A stretch of 13,709 bases of DNA from Candidatus Heimdallarchaeota archaeon (GTDB lineage Archaea; Asgardarchaeota; Heimdallarchaeia; Heimdallarchaeales; Heimdallarchaeaceae), in NCBI GenBank assembly GCA_030603505.1, contig JAUVXQ010000024.1, positions 1 through 13,709 of the forward strand. Reading direction: 5' to 3'. The notes beneath the pieces were generated by a model. The model did no database searches, was not told where the DNA came from, and was given only the letters and a program-made list of their open reading frames with translations. A program made the translations under genes and the position numbers. Positions 13,246 through 13,709 of the stretch are shown here, in pieces; positions within the stretch are counted from its first letter, which is position 1; the number at the start of each line of letters is the position of its first letter.

Positions 13246-13709
13246 CTATAATTCTTCTGGACCCCAGATTCTACTCACTTTCTTAGATTTTCTAGCAGTA
13301 AACACAAAAAAGCCTAGAGCTAAAACTCCAATAACCACTGCAGACACCCAGAAAATCCATATAGGTTGACTCTTTGCTTCTTCTTTAACATTGAGTTTTA
13401 CTTCAGTTGTATCATGTATCCAATCTGTGCCATCATAAACTGCAACTTTCAAATAATATGAACCAGAGTTATTAAAAGTAGATAAATCCCAAAAGTAAGC
13501 TCCGGCATTTGATAAACCTGAAGCAATTCGATCCCAGTTATTTCCATCCTCAGAAATCATGATATTACACGTCAATTGATCATTGTCTGGATCAGTAGCT
13601 ATCCATCTAATAGTATAGCTTTGTATCACTTGATTGACTTCAGAAGGATCAGTAACTTTTACTGCAGGGAGCGAATTATTATAAGTTAATCTAGGTTCTG
13701 AAGCAAGGT
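13246..13709 (-). CDS. C-terminal part of a membrane-anchored surface protein with Ig/FnIII-like domain
   Basis: The frame is open from the right edge to the TGA-type stop region at 13246, giving 153 residues; the N-terminus lies outside the window. A GTG at 13629 is in frame, but coding sequence continues upstream of it (SLPAVKVTDPSEVNQ), so it is not the start. Residues about 10-105 form a beta-sandwich repeat of Ig/FnIII/cadherin-like type: WIATDPDNDQLTCNIMIS, DGNNWDRIASGLSNAGAYFW, GSYYLKVAVYDGTDWIHDTTEVKLNV. A single TM helix follows (IWIFWVSAVVIGVLALGFFVF), then a short basic tail (TARKSKKVSR) ending WGPEEL. This is the layout of archaeal extracellular proteins anchored by a C-terminal helix, such as secreted proteases or S-layer-associated adhesins. 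The N-terminal activity cannot be seen. Confidence 0.8.
   Translation of the reverse strand, partial: LASEPRLTYNNSLPAVKVTDPSEVNQVIQSYTIRWIATDPDNDQLTCNIMISEDGNNWDRIASGLSNAGAYFWDLSTFNNSGSYYLKVAVYDGTDWIHDTTEVKLNVKEEAKSQPIWIFWVSAVVIGVLALGFFVFTARKSKKVSRIWGPEEL

Noticed and set aside
13246..13629. A complete 127-residue gene starting at GTG 13629
   Set aside because: The frame stays open with coding character to the right edge; it is the tail of a larger protein.
1..13709. CRISPR array, insertion sequence, phage or integration-site signatures
   Set aside because: No spaced direct repeats, transposase-like frame, terminal inverted repeats or tRNA-derived attachment site could be seen.

Overview
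The window reads as chromosomal DNA of an archaeon, most plausibly an Asgard archaeon (Heimdallarchaeia-like); that placement is an inference. The DNA is visibly AT-rich. Several genes have an archaeal TATA box about 24-30 nt upstream of the start codon and no Shine-Dalgarno sequence, the pattern of leaderless transcripts. Small-GTPase-like and longin/roadblock-like domains are prominent among the proteins. No ribosomal or marker gene is present, so the lineage cannot be fixed. I see no mobile element, CRISPR array, tRNA or rRNA.

Left region (1-4258, all minus strand). Four genes run leftwards as a probable operon: a GTG-initiated alpha/beta hydrolase with a Cys in the nucleophile position (4258-3425), a DUF4139 protein (3381-1576), a metallo-beta-lactamase-fold hydrolase (1570-725), and a double-cupin protein (707-1) that continues past the left edge. 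Gaps are 43, 5 and 17 bp. Two hydrolases and a bicupin suggest small-molecule catabolism or detoxification, but no substrate can be named.

Gap (4259-4711). This holds a tiny plus-strand gene remnant that is readable only across a one-base frame change (4307-4440). The rest is non-coding, with T-runs and a good hairpin.

Centre (4712-8688). A minus-strand pair encodes a four-TM protein (6331-5822) and a protein with an N-terminal longin/roadblock-like domain and a C-terminal Ras-like fold lacking the GTP-binding residues (5764-4712). Diverging from a shared promoter region is a plus-strand operon of three six-TM proteins (6466-8688), overlapping or nearly so; the first ends in a double-CxxC zinc ribbon. 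The three share topology and may be ancient paralogues.

Right region (8689-13709). After a 16-bp palindrome between convergent genes comes a minus-strand winged-helix plus Ras-like pseudoGTPase protein (9587-8724, start corrected from its promoter). Then come a divergent TauE/SafE transporter (9783-10685), a convergent non-hydrolysing UDP-GlcNAc 2-epimerase with an extra C-terminal domain (12018-10696), a seven-TM protein with a cytosolic roadblock/longin-like domain (13162-12062), and the membrane-anchored C-terminus of a surface protein with an Ig/FnIII-like domain at the right edge.

The most interesting signal is the concentration, within about 9 kb, of two degenerate Ras-like domains on different N-terminal modules, two longin/roadblock-like domains (one on a 7TM protein) and four small multi-TM proteins of unknown function. 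This could be a membrane-associated regulatory set built from GTPase-system parts that no longer bind nucleotide. The fold calls rest on reading by eye and need structure prediction.
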